Assembly (NCBI GenBank): GCA_020555605.1 | Contig: JAJCJC010000001.1 | Span: 186,001-250,000 of the forward strand | DNA length: 64,000 nt | Direction: 5' to 3' | Source: a bacterium 210917-SL.2.15 | GTDB taxonomy: Bacteria > Bacillota > Clostridia > Oscillospirales > Oscillospiraceae | Shown: piece by piece, positions 43,567 through 52,764 of the stretch | Layout of the letters: every line of letters starts with the position of its first letter | How positions within the stretch are numbered: the stretch's first letter is position 1 | Notes under the pieces: generated by a model | Told to the model about the DNA's origin: nothing | What the model saw: only the letters and a program-made list of their open reading frames with translations | Database searches by the model: none | Program-made: the position numbers and the translations under genes

Positions 43567-45135
43567 TCAGTTGCCGCCCTTCATGGCGTTGACCAGCTCG
43601 TTCACCAGTTCGAGCAGCTGCTTGCCGTCGATGCCGTCCTGTGCAGGAAGACCCTGGTTGCCGGTAGTGCAGTTGCAGCTGCCGCTGAACTGCATGGGGG
43701 AAGGTTGTGCGCCCGCAGCATTGCTGCCGCGGCAGCAGCCGAAGTCGGGCCGGAACGTGGGATCGCTCTGTGCCAGCGTGGTGACATCCTTCAGGCCATA
43801 AACAACCTTCTTAATGTTGACCAGGTTCATAGGTGTCACGTTCTCAGAGGTGGCGCTGCCGCCCCAAGTACCGCAGCCCAGCGTGAACGCGGGAGCCAGA
43901 GCCGTGCTGGCACCGGTGCCGCCCTGCGTACCGCCGGTGTTAACCAGGATACGGGATGCGGGCTTGCGGGAGAACTCACGAACGATCTGAGGATCGTTGG
44001 TATGGATGTTCATAGTATGGCCGATGCCGTTCTGCAGCAGCTTGATGCTCAGCTCACAGGCTTCGTGCCAATCGCGGACCGTGTAGAACGCCAAAACGGT
44101 AGTCAGCTTCTCATAGGAAAGCGGATAACCGTCGCCCACGCCCTGCTGCTCGCCGATCAGCACACGGGTGCCGTCGGGGATGCTGATGCCGGCTGCGGTG
44201 GCGATCACCTGAGCGCTGCGGCCCACGAACTTTGCGCTCATGCTGTGGCCGCCGTTCTTGAAGAGCAGGTTGCAGACCTTTGCCGTCTCTTCAGCGGTCA
44301 TGAAATAGCCGCCCTGCTTCTTGAACTCAGCGATAACCTGGTCACGGTTGCACTCTTCGCAGATCACGGACTGCTCGGAAGCACAGATGGTGCCATTGTC
44401 GAAGGTCTTGGAAGCCAAAATGTCCATAACAGACTGATGCACGTCTGCAGTGCGTTCGATGTAAGAAGGAGAGTTGCCGGCACCGACGCCCAGAGCAGGC
44501 TTACCAGCGCTGTATGCAGCCTTCACCATGCCGGGGCCGCCGGTGGCGATGATCATGGATGTCTCCTTGCACTTCATCAGCTCATCGGTCGCGCCCATGG
44601 AAGGCATGGACAGGCAGCCGATCACATTCTCGGGAGCGCCGGCAGCCACAGCAGCGTCACGCATCAGCGTGGCAGCCTTCAGCGTGCACTGCAGCGCGGA
44701 GGGATGGGGGGAGAAGACGATGGCGTTGCGCGCCTTAATAGCGATCATCGACTTGTAGATAGCAGTGGAAGTGGGGTTCGTGGAAGGAACGATGCCCATG
44801 ATCAGACCGACGGGGTCAGCAACCTCCATCACCTTGTTCACGGGATCCTCGTGAATAATACCGGCACACTTCATATCCTTGATGTAGTTATACACAATCG
44901 TGGAAGCCATGTGGTTCTTGAACGTCTTATCCTCGACCTTACCAAAACCGGTTTCCTCAACTGCCATTTTTGCCAGCATCACAGCATTTTCCTCTGCGAC
45001 ACGAACCATATTCTGCAGAATTCTGTCGATCTGCTCCTCCGTGTAATCCGCCAGCTTATCGGTTGCGATCTTGCCCAGACGAGCCAGATTACGCGCCTCC
45101 TGAACGGATTGCAGATCATAATCAAAGTTCTCCAT
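43567..45135 (-). CDS. CoA-acylating acetaldehyde dehydrogenase (EutE/CutF-like), active-site Cys present
   Basis: Converts the acetaldehyde released by CutC to acetyl-CoA with NAD. 522 residues. The catalytic Cys251 is in FDNGTICASEQS, and the Rossmann region GMVKAAYSAGKPALGVGAGN is intact (core: AAYSAGKPALGVGAGN). The C-terminus has a Gly/Ala/Pro/Gln linker and then an amphipathic DGKQLLELVNELVNAMK helix, the type that targets enzymes into the shell. The start is the ATG of MENFDYDLQS, 6-7 nt from AAAGGAGGAA. Confidence 0.93.
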   Translation of the reverse strand: MENFDYDLQSVQEARNLARLGKIATDKLADYTEEQIDRILQNMVRVAEENAVMLAKMAVEETGFGKVEDKTFKNHMASTIVYNYIKDMKCAGIIHEDPVNKVMEVADPVGLIMGIVPSTNPTSTAIYKSMIAIKARNAIVFSPHPSALQCTLKAATLMRDAAVAAGAPENVIGCLSMPSMGATDELMKCKETSMIIATGGPGMVKAAYSAGKPALGVGAGNSPSYIERTADVHQSVMDILASKTFDNGTICASEQSVICEECNRDQVIAEFKKQGGYFMTAEETAKVCNLLFKNGGHSMSAKFVGRSAQVIATAAGISIPDGTRVLIGEQQGVGDGYPLSYEKLTTVLAFYTVRDWHEACELSIKLLQNGIGHTMNIHTNDPQIVREFSRKPASRILVNTGGTQGGTGASTALAPAFTLGCGTWGGSATSENVTPMNLVNIKKVVYGLKDVTTLAQSDPTFRPDFGCCRGSNAAGAQPSPMQFSGSCNCTTGNQGLPAQDGIDGKQLLELVNELVNAMKGGN

Positions 45136-45184
45136 TCTGGTTCCTCCTTTCAAAAAATCATTATGCATTCAGATTTGGATATTG

Positions 45185-45955
45185 TCAATTGTTTTCGTAA
45201 TACGCGCGGAACTCCTCCAGCAACATGCCTTTGTCGGCCTTGGAAATCGCACGTCCGGCAATGCCGAAGGCTTTATACTCGCGGGCCAGGCGGCGCAACT
45301 TAACAACAGCCAGCGTATCCAGCTTTGCCAGCGCCTGCTCGGCTCCCAGGTCTTTGACCCATGCATCCACCGCAGTTTTTGTCAGCTCAGTCGTTTCACC
45401 TTTATCCTTGGCGGTTTTTTCCGCATTGGATGCTGCTTTCTCTGCAGATTTTGCGGAAACCTTCGTCACCGCTTTTTCAATTTCGCGCTTTTCTTCGATC
45501 TTCTCAACGCCGGAATCGGCTTTCTTCGCTTCCTCCGCAGGCTTCACAGGAGCCTCCGCCTCAGTGGGTTCACTCTCCTCCTCCACGGCGGACTCCATGC
45601 CGGGGCCAGGTGCAGGAGGTTCGGTATCGCTCGGATCCGGGTCTTCCGGATCGGGATCTTCCGGTTCCGGATCCTGCACCAGCGGATGGACATTGACGAT
45701 CAAGCCATCCAGCGAGGAGTGGGGGCGCGGAATCACATGCACCGAGATCAGTTCGCCGACACGCTGAGCGGCAGCGGCGCCTGCATCCACAGCAGCCTTC
45801 ACCGCGCCCACATCGCCGACAACGCAGACAGTAACTAGTCCGCCGCCGATATGCGTTTTTTCCAGAAGCGTCACCTCAGCGGCCTTGAGCATAGTATCCG
45901 CGCTTTCAATCGCTCCGATCAGTCCTTTGGTCTCGATCATCCCAAGTGCCTGCAT
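45185..45955 (-). CDS. BMC-H shell protein with long acidic tail and SAP/Rho-N-like end
   Basis: 256 residues. Residues 1-80 are a typical BMC-H domain. Residues 90-135 are Pro/Asp/Glu-rich (repeats of EDPDP), residues 135-200 highly charged and probably coiled, and residues 210-256 contain [16 protein letters not shown] followed by [12 protein letters not shown], the two-helix pattern of SAP or Rho-N nucleic-acid-binding motifs. EutK of the ethanolamine shell also carries a C-terminal DNA-binding-like domain, but of a different kind. The tail may bind nucleic acid or shell cargo; this is inference. RBS AAGGAGGAG. Confidence 0.85.
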   Translation of the reverse strand: MQALGMIETKGLIGAIESADTMLKAAEVTLLEKTHIGGGLVTVCVVGDVGAVKAAVDAGAAAAQRVGELISVHVIPRPHSSLDGLIVNVHPLVQDPEPEDPDPEDPDPSDTEPPAPGPGMESAVEEESEPTEAEAPVKPAEEAKKADSGVEKIEEKREIEKAVTKVSAKSAEKAASNAEKTAKDKGETTELTKTAVDAWVKDLGAEQALAKLDTLAVVKLRRLAREYKAFGIAGRAISKADKGMLLEEFRAYYENN

Positions 45956-45968
45956 TGTTTACTCCTCC

Positions 45969-46700
45969 TTAGTTCTCTTCCATCAGATCCGCCCAGTTGG
46001 AGGGATACGTGTTGTAAAACACCTTGCAGCAATGGTCTTTGGAACCCATCACGACGGAAGCGCCATTGGGGATGAAGATACAATCGCCGGCATTGGCCGT
46101 GTAGCTCTTGCCGTTGATCGTGACCACGAAAGTGCCCTCGATGACGTAATCGTTCTCATCGTAGTTCTGCGTCCACTCATAGGTATCGTGATCGATAACC
46201 AACAGACCGGAACTGATATTGGAATCGTTCTTGTCGATCAATTCCTGATACTTCACTCTGGGGTTGCCCTCGAAGAACTCGTCCATACGGACAGTCTGTC
46301 CGCGAACCACCTTCAGGCCGGAAGCATCCTTTTCGCACAGGTAAGGCGCGTCGGCCACACCGGCCACGTTGTTGAACATATCGCCCAACATCCCCTTATC
46401 CGCCATCACCTTGAGCACCTGATAGATCATATCGCTGCTGATCTCGGCAGGCGCATCGGAAGCGGGAGCCGGGGCAGCCGCCGGAGTGGGAGCTGCAGCA
46501 GCGGCGACCGGTGCGGTCGGAGCGGCCGGAGCCTCGCAGCAACAGGCCTTCGGTTCCTCACCATAAGAAATCTCAATGCCAGCTGTTCTTGCAGCGTCTT
46601 TTGCGGAGGGAGTCACCAGGGTATCCTCCGTGACATAGCACACCTTTTTACCTTCGTTCACCAGTTTCTGAATGTCCTTTTCGCAAACCAACTTTTTCAT
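45969..46700 (-). CDS. EutQ-like cupin protein
   Basis: 243 residues. N-terminus (1-48) shares the short domain seen in EutQ and EutT (EKDIQKLVNEGKKVCYVTEDTLVTPSA; core: VTEDTLVTPSA). A CCC triplet and an Ala/Pro linker (about 52-88) follow. The C-terminal half is a cupin barrel (YVIEGTFVVTINGKSYTANAGD, core: YVIEGTFVVTINGK). EutQ of Salmonella has been reported to have acetate-kinase activity. Strong RBS GAGGAGGTG. Co-transcribed with the shell genes. Confidence 0.88.
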   Translation of the reverse strand: MKKLVCEKDIQKLVNEGKKVCYVTEDTLVTPSAKDAARTAGIEISYGEEPKACCCEAPAAPTAPVAAAAAPTPAAAPAPASDAPAEISSDMIYQVLKVMADKGMLGDMFNNVAGVADAPYLCEKDASGLKVVRGQTVRMDEFFEGNPRVKYQELIDKNDSNISSGLLVIDHDTYEWTQNYDENDYVIEGTFVVTINGKSYTANAGDCIFIPNGASVVMGSKDHCCKVFYNTYPSNWADLMEEN

Positions 46701-46760
46701 TTCAATTTCACCTCCTCAAATATTTGCTGTTATTCACAACGCCCACACATGCTGCAAACC

Positions 46761-47309
46761 TCACAGCACGGAAGGCACGAGTCTGTCAGAGGGAGACGGA
46801 ATGACTTCCGCGTCCACCATCAGGCCCTTGGTTTCCGCCACCTCGCGGCCGGCTTCCACACCGGTTTCCACGGCAGCCACGTCACCGGTGAAGGTGAAGA
46901 AGGACTTGCCGCCCAAGCCGGTACCCAAACGAATCTCGATCGCTTCCAACTCTGCAGCCTTCAAGATCTGGTCGGCCGCAGTGATCATGGTCGCCACGGA
47001 GAACGTTTCGAAGATACCCAGAGCGGTCACATGCTCAGGCATTGTCGCGCCAGTGATGGCGGGGAAAATACCGTGATGCACGTTGGGGATCACCAGGGAA
47101 TCCACAAAATACTCGCCGGCGAACTTCTCGCCGATGTGAACGGAATCCTGCACAGCGGCCACATCGCCCTCGACCAGAGCAATGTACTTACCGGGGCAGA
47201 TCGTCTGTGCGGTCACGATCTCGACTTCGGAAATCTTGACCATCTGATCGGCCGCGTAGATACCGCGGGCGATACTGGAAAACTCAACCATTCCAATTGC
47301 AATAGCCAT
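46761..47309 (-). CDS. Tandem-domain BMC-T shell protein, PduT-like, with pore cysteine
   Basis: 182 residues, two BMC domains (1-90 and 95-182). The first has TICPGKY, with Cys38 at the same position as the cysteine that binds a [4Fe-4S] cluster in PduT's central pore. The second has GLGGKSFFTF. Together with the PduS-like gene directly upstream, it suggests a route for electrons across the shell. Confidence 0.92.
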   Translation of the reverse strand: MAIAIGMVEFSSIARGIYAADQMVKISEVEIVTAQTICPGKYIALVEGDVAAVQDSVHIGEKFAGEYFVDSLVIPNVHHGIFPAITGATMPEHVTALGIFETFSVATMITAADQILKAAELEAIEIRLGTGLGGKSFFTFTGDVAAVETGVEAGREVAETKGLMVDAEVIPSPSDRLVPSVL

Positions 47310-47310
47310 A

Positions 47311-48639
47311 TCAACCCATCCTTATCACAATAAAGTCGTTTCCGCATGCACTCACCGTGCCGGAGATACTGGCATGGATCGGGGCGCCCAGCGCGCCTTC
47401 GGGAACCTTGCCGATCAGCTGGCCGACCGTAACATGGTCGCCGGTGGAAACTACCGGGACTGCAGGTGCGCCCACATGCTGGCTGGTGGCGATATGTACC
47501 TCGGCGGGAGTAATCGTTTCTTCGGTCCAGGGAGCGGGCTGATCAAACTCGCGCAGGCCCAGACGGGCCACCAGACGCTTGCTGGGTACCAGACGGTACT
47601 TGCGCGCATCGCGCACATGGAACTCAGTTTCGGTCGGCTGATAGCGGACCTTTGCCTCAGCCATGTTCTGCTTGAAAATTGCGTTGGTCAAACGCGGATG
47701 CAGGTTGGCCGGGCAGGAAAAGTATTCACACAGGTTGCACTGGCAGCACAGCGATGCGGGCAACTGCGCCTGAATATCATCGGGCGCATAGCTCAGGACG
47801 CGCATCATCTTGTGTGGCTGCATATTGTGACCCAAGAGGTACCGGGGGCACAGATCCGTGCACATACGGCACTGCTCACAGGCGGAGCGGTTGATCCGCC
47901 GTGCCTGATCAAAGGTGTAGGACTTTCTCTTGATCAGCGGATGATCCTTCTTCAGGATGATAAAGCCCTTGTCCTTCTTGGTGATAAAGCCGCTCAAATC
48001 CGTCAGCAGGGGACCCATCATGGGGCCGCCGCCGATGACACCATAGTCACTGAAGTCCTCAATGCCGCTCATTTTCAGAACGTCGAGAACGGGCGTACCC
48101 ACAGGCACCTTCACGGTTTTGCGCTGCGGGATATCGCCTGCCAAGGTGATGTACTTCTCCGTGACGGCTGCCCCGCTTTGCGCATGGTATACGTTCAGGC
48201 AGGTTTCGGAGTTGATGACCACGCAGCCCACATTGATAGGGATACCAGCTTCCGGCACCACGCGGCCAGTCAGCTGATAGACCAGCACCTGCTCGTCGCC
48301 GGCGGGGTAGATATCCGGCAGGATACCAACGGACACATAATCGCTTACCCCCAGCGTTTTGATATGTTCTTCCAAAATTTCAATGACATCATGGTGTTTA
48401 CCCTTGATGCCGATGATTGCCTTCTTTGCGCCGACCAGCTCTCCGGCTGCCTTAAACCCTTTGATGATCTCATCGGGATACATGGCCATCAACTGCTGAT
48501 CTACACGGAGCAGCGGTTCGCACTCCGCGCCATTCATGAGGATGTATTCGGCCTTGCAGTTCAGCTTGGCATGGGTCGGGAATCCCGCACCGCCAGCGCC
48601 AATGACGCCGGCCTCTTTCACCTGCTCAAGAAGACTCAT
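47311..48639 (-). CDS. PduS/RnfC-like iron-sulfur flavoprotein
   Basis: 442 residues. The N-terminal FMN/NAD region has GVIGAGGAGFPTH and NGAECEPLL; two ferredoxin motifs, CEQCRMCTDLCP (near residue 258) and CCQCNLCEYFSCP (near residue 300), follow; the C-terminus has a barrel-sandwich fold. PduS reduces cobalamin in propanediol shells, but this locus uses a B12-independent enzyme, so here it probably moves electrons with the PduT-like pore protein, perhaps to supply or oxidise NAD or to help CutD. Start ATG behind AGGAGGTG. Confidence 0.9.
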   Translation of the reverse strand: MSLLEQVKEAGVIGAGGAGFPTHAKLNCKAEYILMNGAECEPLLRVDQQLMAMYPDEIIKGFKAAGELVGAKKAIIGIKGKHHDVIEILEEHIKTLGVSDYVSVGILPDIYPAGDEQVLVYQLTGRVVPEAGIPINVGCVVINSETCLNVYHAQSGAAVTEKYITLAGDIPQRKTVKVPVGTPVLDVLKMSGIEDFSDYGVIGGGPMMGPLLTDLSGFITKKDKGFIILKKDHPLIKRKSYTFDQARRINRSACEQCRMCTDLCPRYLLGHNMQPHKMMRVLSYAPDDIQAQLPASLCCQCNLCEYFSCPANLHPRLTNAIFKQNMAEAKVRYQPTETEFHVRDARKYRLVPSKRLVARLGLREFDQPAPWTEETITPAEVHIATSQHVGAPAVPVVSTGDHVTVGQLIGKVPEGALGAPIHASISGTVSACGNDFIVIRMG

Positions 48640-48654
48640 AATGAACACCTCCTG

Positions 48655-48924
48655 TTACTCGCCAAATTCACAGTCTTCATCAATAATGCCAATTACCGCG
48701 GCATCCACGGGAATCGTATCGTCACCGACCATTCTTCTGGCACTGGAACCGGTGGTTACGATCACGCGTTCTCCAATACCGGCGCTGATGATATCCACAA
48801 CGACCAGACGTTTTCCGGCGTCCGGACCGCCGCCAATCACCTCAGCCAGCATGAACTTCAATCCGTTCAGGGACTCTGCTTTTCTGGTTGCCCAGATATT
48901 ATCGATCAATTTCACCGTCAACAT
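48655..48924 (-). CDS. eutN: BMC-P shell pentamer (EutN/CcmL-like)
   Basis: 89 residues, a full EutN/CcmL barrel (GRLVVVDIISAGIGERVIVTTGSSAR, core: VDIISAGIGERVIVTTGSSA). Pentamers cap the corners of the shell. It is the only BMC-P in the operon, so all vertices must use it. Confidence 0.95.
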   Translation of the reverse strand: MLTVKLIDNIWATRKAESLNGLKFMLAEVIGGGPDAGKRLVVVDIISAGIGERVIVTTGSSARRMVGDDTIPVDAAVIGIIDEDCEFGE

Positions 48925-48930
48925 GGTCTT

Positions 48931-49230
48931 TTACCCCTTCTTCTCCATCTTCCGCTGGATCTCCGCCATAGCATCCTCCACAGCGGCTGTATCGCCGAAA
49001 ATCGCCAGCAGAATCATGTTCTGCGGGCAGCTGCCCTTGATGTCCTCCACCGTAACGCCGGTGGCCTTTTCGGCGATATCCGAGGCGACGACCATTTCGA
49101 TCATCCGCCCCTGTACCAAGCCGACGGCATCCACGCCATAGGGAGGCAACTCCTTGGAGTTCGAGCCTTTTCGACGCATCAGGATATCAATCGTACCTCT
49201 GGATGGCGATTTGATAATGTAAAAATCCAT
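48931..49230 (-). CDS. Permuted BMC-H shell protein (GrpU-like)
   Basis: 99 residues. The order of strands is changed relative to PduA: it opens with MDFYIIKSPSRGTIDILMRR and the usual N-terminal part (VDAVGLVQGRMIEMVVASDIAEKA) is in the middle (core: AVGLVQGRMIEMVVASDIA). Cys68 in KGSCPQNM lies in the loop expected at the pore. GrpU, a permuted shell protein of glycyl-radical shells, binds an iron-sulfur cluster; this looks like the same type, but I assign it by pattern only. Confidence 0.75.
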   Translation of the reverse strand: MDFYIIKSPSRGTIDILMRRKGSNSKELPPYGVDAVGLVQGRMIEMVVASDIAEKATGVTVEDIKGSCPQNMILLAIFGDTAAVEDAMAEIQRKMEKKG

Positions 49231-49246
49231 GATTGCGGCTCCTTTC

Positions 49247-50095
49247 TCAATCCATTACTTCCTGCTTGCAATTCAAGGCAATACCCAGAGGCGTGGCAAA
49301 CATGGGGTTCTTCGGCTTGAACGTCGGGATCCCGGTCTGCTTCTGGATGATACCCTCGATCCCGGTCAGGCAGCAGGTACCACCGACCAGGTAAATCTCA
49401 TCCACATTATACCCCTGAATATGCTGTTTGACAATAGCCGCTACCTTTTCGACAACGGGTTTGAGTACAGGAAGAATCTCCTTGTGGTTTGCGGGGTCGC
49501 GCTTCTTCAGTTCCGCTTCCTCGAAGGGGATGTGCAGCGCGCCGGCCAGCACCAGAGAAAAATGCGTACCTCCAGTGGGTTCGTCGGCAACATACACAAC
49601 CTTGCCGTCCTTGAAGATCGAAATGCCAGTGGTACCGCCACCGATATCCACGATGGCGCCATTCTTGATGCGCAGAACCGCATTGGCAGCCGTAGACTCA
49701 TCCAAAAGGTTGGTCATCTCGAACCCGGCGCCCTGCACCACGTTCTTGACCGCCCCGCCGTCCAGCGTATCGGTGCCGGGCGGGATCGCGGCAGCTGCGT
49801 AGAGCAGTTCCTCCACACCCAGTTCCTCTTCCAACTGCGCCTTCATTTCACGAATGATCTGAACGGCGCCAAAATAGTCGACCACCATACCGTCGCGGAC
49901 AACATCCGCGTACTTATAGCGGCCGGCCACCGGCCGGCGGTTCTCATCGAGCACTGCAACAACAATACACGCTGTACCAAGATCCACGCCAGCGTAGTAG
50001 ACGGACGATTTCTCAACGATCGGATGCTTGCACACCTTTTCGAACTGATCAATAATCCCGTCACAATACTGAAACGTTACATCTTTCTCTGACAT
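49247..50095 (-). CDS. eutJ: EutJ-like Hsp70/actin-fold chaperone
   Basis: 282 residues with an actin-like ATPase fold: phosphate 1 GVDLGTACIVVAV, phosphate 2 VDIGGGTTGISI, adenosine motif LVGGTCCLTG. In ethanolamine and glycyl-radical loci EutJ is thought to aid folding or assembly. The start is the ATG of MSEKDVTFQY, 6 nt from GGAGG; it overlaps the end of the preceding gene by 19 bp. Confidence 0.92.
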   Translation of the reverse strand: MSEKDVTFQYCDGIIDQFEKVCKHPIVEKSSVYYAGVDLGTACIVVAVLDENRRPVAGRYKYADVVRDGMVVDYFGAVQIIREMKAQLEEELGVEELLYAAAAIPPGTDTLDGGAVKNVVQGAGFEMTNLLDESTAANAVLRIKNGAIVDIGGGTTGISIFKDGKVVYVADEPTGGTHFSLVLAGALHIPFEEAELKKRDPANHKEILPVLKPVVEKVAAIVKQHIQGYNVDEIYLVGGTCCLTGIEGIIQKQTGIPTFKPKNPMFATPLGIALNCKQEVMD

Positions 50096-50850
50096 TCTTT
50101 TCCTCCAACGGCTCCGCAAATCATCTGGGAGACTGTATTGATAATCTGATTGATCTTACCGATCGCATCCATGCAAGGTCCGATCGCCGCGTCATTTCCT
50201 TCAAAAGCCTGCAGCATCACCGGCTCGATCTCCCGCAGCGCGCAGCGCAATTCGTGCAACGCCAGGATCTCTCTGCCTTTTTCCAATTGAACATGGAAAT
50301 CGGTGATCTCAAAGCAATCTTCCAGGTCATCTGAGAAATTCTCGCAGGTAACACCATGGCATTCCTTACAGGGCAGGTTCTGCGCCATGCCCTTTCCCTC
50401 CACCATGTGACGGATATCACTGAACTGCTTGCTCAAGCGGGTCAGGTTCTGTGCCATTAAAATATCGGTTTCCAGGAGCGTCTGTTCGCACCGGAGAAAA
50501 ACCGCTTCCACAGAACAAAGCTTGGTCCGCACCATCTTTGTCCTCCAGTTGCACTTTTTCGGTACCTTGACTTCCTGCACTGGCTGCGCCGGTTCGGGCG
50601 GTGAAGCGGCCTGCTCCACCTTTTTCCCGCCGCCGTTATGGTTCGGGTTCGCAGACGGACAGCAGATCTCCTGCGTTAAAGACTCTCGGATGATCGGGTT
50701 GGCCCTGGGTTCATCGTACAGATCGATTCCCCGATCCAACAGGAACTGACGGGCACCAGGCGTCAACCGGGTTCCCGGTTCCGGCTCATACGTCGTAAAC
50801 GGTTCCTTCCGATAGAGATACCGCAGTTCGTCTTCTGTGATGAATTTCAT
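50077..50850 (-). CDS. EutT-like protein of unknown role
   Basis: 257 residues. The N-terminus (FITEDELRYLYRKEPF, then RLTPGARQFLLDRGI) is like the cobalamin adenosyltransferase EutT. The middle is Pro-rich. The helical C-terminal half (VRTKLCSVEAVFLRCEQ) is only loosely EutT-like, and the HX11CCxxC metal motif of Salmonella EutT is not seen; a different Cys cluster, CKECHGVTC, is present. Since the lyase needs no B12, corrinoid adenosylation is an unlikely role. ATGA overlap with the GTPase gene upstream. Confidence 0.65.
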   Translation of the reverse strand: MKFITEDELRYLYRKEPFTTYEPEPGTRLTPGARQFLLDRGIDLYDEPRANPIIRESLTQEICCPSANPNHNGGGKKVEQAASPPEPAQPVQEVKVPKKCNWRTKMVRTKLCSVEAVFLRCEQTLLETDILMAQNLTRLSKQFSDIRHMVEGKGMAQNLPCKECHGVTCENFSDDLEDCFEITDFHVQLEKGREILALHELRCALREIEPVMLQAFEGNDAAIGPCMDAIGKINQIINTVSQMICGAVGGKECQRKM

Positions 50851-51317
50851 TGATTTCCCCCCTTATTATCGTCATTTTTGGCTGGGCCAAACAAATATTC
50901 CTTTAACTCTGCAATGCCGACCCCTGTGGGAACGCTGACCCTGAAAATCGGCTCGCCCACGCCAATCAGGCGCAGCTGCCGCAGACAGGACTCTTCATTC
51001 TCCGGTGCCAGGTCCACCTTAGTGATCACACCGATCACCGGCTTAGTAAAAGCCTGGGCGAACTTGGGCGAATAGATATCAATGGGACGGGACTGATCCA
51101 CCAGCACCAGAACGTGGGAGGCATCCTGCGACGCCGCGATCAGGTGCTTATACATATCTGCATTTTCCACATAGGACCCGGGACAATCCATGGTCCGCTT
51201 GCCGTAAATCATGTCCGGAGTGCGCCGCAGCGGACGGGGGTCGTCCTCCAGCGCCCGAACCAGGGTCGTCTTTCCACAACGGGAAGGTCCCACGACCATC
51301 ACGCGCTTTCTTCTCAT
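50847..51317 (-). CDS. EutP/PduV-like P-loop GTPase
   Basis: 156 residues. P-loop [10 protein letters not shown] near residue 10, and TKVD near residue 100 for guanine recognition. Small Ras-like GTPases of this type occur in ethanolamine and propanediol loci; EutP has also been reported as an acetate kinase. The ATG overlaps the stop of the EutS-like gene (ATGA). A longer in-frame start would overlap that gene by 57 bp. Confidence 0.88.
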   Translation of the reverse strand: MRRKRVMVVGPSRCGKTTLVRALEDDPRPLRRTPDMIYGKRTMDCPGSYVENADMYKHLIAASQDASHVLVLVDQSRPIDIYSPKFAQAFTKPVIGVITKVDLAPENEESCLRQLRLIGVGEPIFRVSVPTGVGIAELKEYLFGPAKNDDNKGGNQ

Positions 51318-51655
51318 GAGCGCGTGATATCCACAACCGTAAAGCCCAATGTGTTTTTCAGTGTCGTGCATACAGCTTTCAGCGCGGTTTCTACGCTTTG
51401 CACATCGCCGCTGACCACCACCGAGCCAGTGAAGCGGTCCAGAAAACCGATCTCCACATCGGCGGCCTTGGTCGCTACATCCGCAGCGATGATTGACGCC
51501 TCGTAAGGCGAAATCGTCAGAATTCCAATGGCTCCGGCTTCATCAATGCCCAACCGGTCGTAAATATCCGACATCGGGGAAGCGATGACATGAGCGATGG
51601 TAACCTGTTTGCCGGGAACCGATTCCTGTATAATTCTTTCCAGCTCCTGTCCCAT
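51314..51655 (-). CDS. Permuted BMC-H shell protein (EutS/PduU-like)
   Basis: 113 residues. The N-terminus [21 protein letters not shown] is the six-stranded beta-barrel extension of EutS/PduU (core: [17 protein letters not shown]), and the BMC fold follows in permuted order ([36 protein letters not shown]). In PduU this barrel plugs one face of the pore. RBS GGGGGGAG. It stands between the activase and GTPase genes. Confidence 0.93.
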   Translation of the reverse strand: MGQELERIIQESVPGKQVTIAHVIASPMSDIYDRLGIDEAGAIGILTISPYEASIIAADVATKAADVEIGFLDRFTGSVVVSGDVQSVETALKAVCTTLKNTLGFTVVDITRS

Positions 51656-51694
51656 AACTCTTCTCCCCCCCTGTCAACGGATTGTGCCGCCGGT

Positions 51695-52645
51695 TTAATG
51701 CTTGATAACCTTTACCGGGAAATCGTACTTGGTGATCCAGCCCTCAATACGGTCGAGATCCTCGCCGCTCAGGCTGGGATCTCCTTCAATCGGATAATCG
51801 ATCCCAAGCTGTTTGTACTTCGCTACGCCCATCTTATGATAGGGCAGCAAGTCAATACCATGGAAATTCTTATTGTCCTTATATGGCATCAGGAAGTTGA
51901 TCACGCTTTCGATCTCTTCCTGTCCATCGTTGACACCCTTCAACAGCGGCATTCTGATCTTCACATTATACCGCCGGTGAAGCAGCTCCTGCAAGTTGTC
52001 AAGGATACGCTCATTGCGCACGCCCGTCCATTTACTGTGATCCTCTGGATTAAACTGCTTCAGGTCGAACAAAAACAGATCCACAAACTCGGCGATGCGG
52101 AGCAGATCTTCCTTCTTCGTGTAGCCGCAGGTTTCAATCGCTGTGTTGATCCCTTCCAGTTTGCAGGCCTGAAGCAGGCTTCTCGCCGCCTCAGGCTGCA
52201 TGGTGACTTCGCCCCCGCCCAGGGTGACGCCGCCGCCTGACTGCTCGTAGAACATCCGATCTTCCTTGACAATTTCCAGCAACTCGGAAATTGTCTTTTC
52301 TTCGCCCATGATCTGCAGCGCCCGCGTGGGGCAGACCTCTGTGCATTTCCGGCAGCCAATACACTGGATCGTGCGATCCACAACATGACGGAGTTCTTCC
52401 TTCGAAATCTGGTGAATCCCTACCGGACAGACCGACACGCATTTACCGCAGTTCACGCAGACATCCTGCTTGAACATCACTTGCACACGCCGTTCCAGCC
52501 CTTCAGGGTTTGCACACCACTTGCATCGCAGGGGACAGCCCTTGAAAAAGATCAGTGTCCGGATGCCAGGACCATCGTAGACGTTGTACTTCTGCACATT
52601 GAAGATCAACGCCTTTCTTTCAATAACGCCATTCGTACCACTCAT
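51695..52645 (-). CDS. cutD: CutD, activase of choline trimethylamine-lyase
   Basis: Radical-SAM enzyme that makes the glycyl radical on CutC. 316 residues. The CX3CX2C motif is Cys37-Cys41-Cys44 in GCPLRCKWC. Two further ferredoxin-type clusters follow (CVNCGKCVSVCP, CIGCRKCTEVCP), as in the glycyl-radical activases with an inserted cluster domain. GGGEV binds the SAM methionine. It begins with ATG 5 codons or less after a TTG alternative. 110 nt after cutC. Confidence 0.95.
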   Translation of the reverse strand: MSGTNGVIERKALIFNVQKYNVYDGPGIRTLIFFKGCPLRCKWCANPEGLERRVQVMFKQDVCVNCGKCVSVCPVGIHQISKEELRHVVDRTIQCIGCRKCTEVCPTRALQIMGEEKTISELLEIVKEDRMFYEQSGGGVTLGGGEVTMQPEAARSLLQACKLEGINTAIETCGYTKKEDLLRIAEFVDLFLFDLKQFNPEDHSKWTGVRNERILDNLQELLHRRYNVKIRMPLLKGVNDGQEEIESVINFLMPYKDNKNFHGIDLLPYHKMGVAKYKQLGIDYPIEGDPSLSGEDLDRIEGWITKYDFPVKVIKH

Positions 52646-52764
52646 ATGATCCAATCTCCATCTGTCTTCTTGCGTATTTCCCTCTGCTCGGTTCCCTTCC
52701 CGCGCCCCACCGCAAGCGGGGCGCGGGAAAGAAACTCAATCGCGCTTGAAAGAGAATCCGTCAA

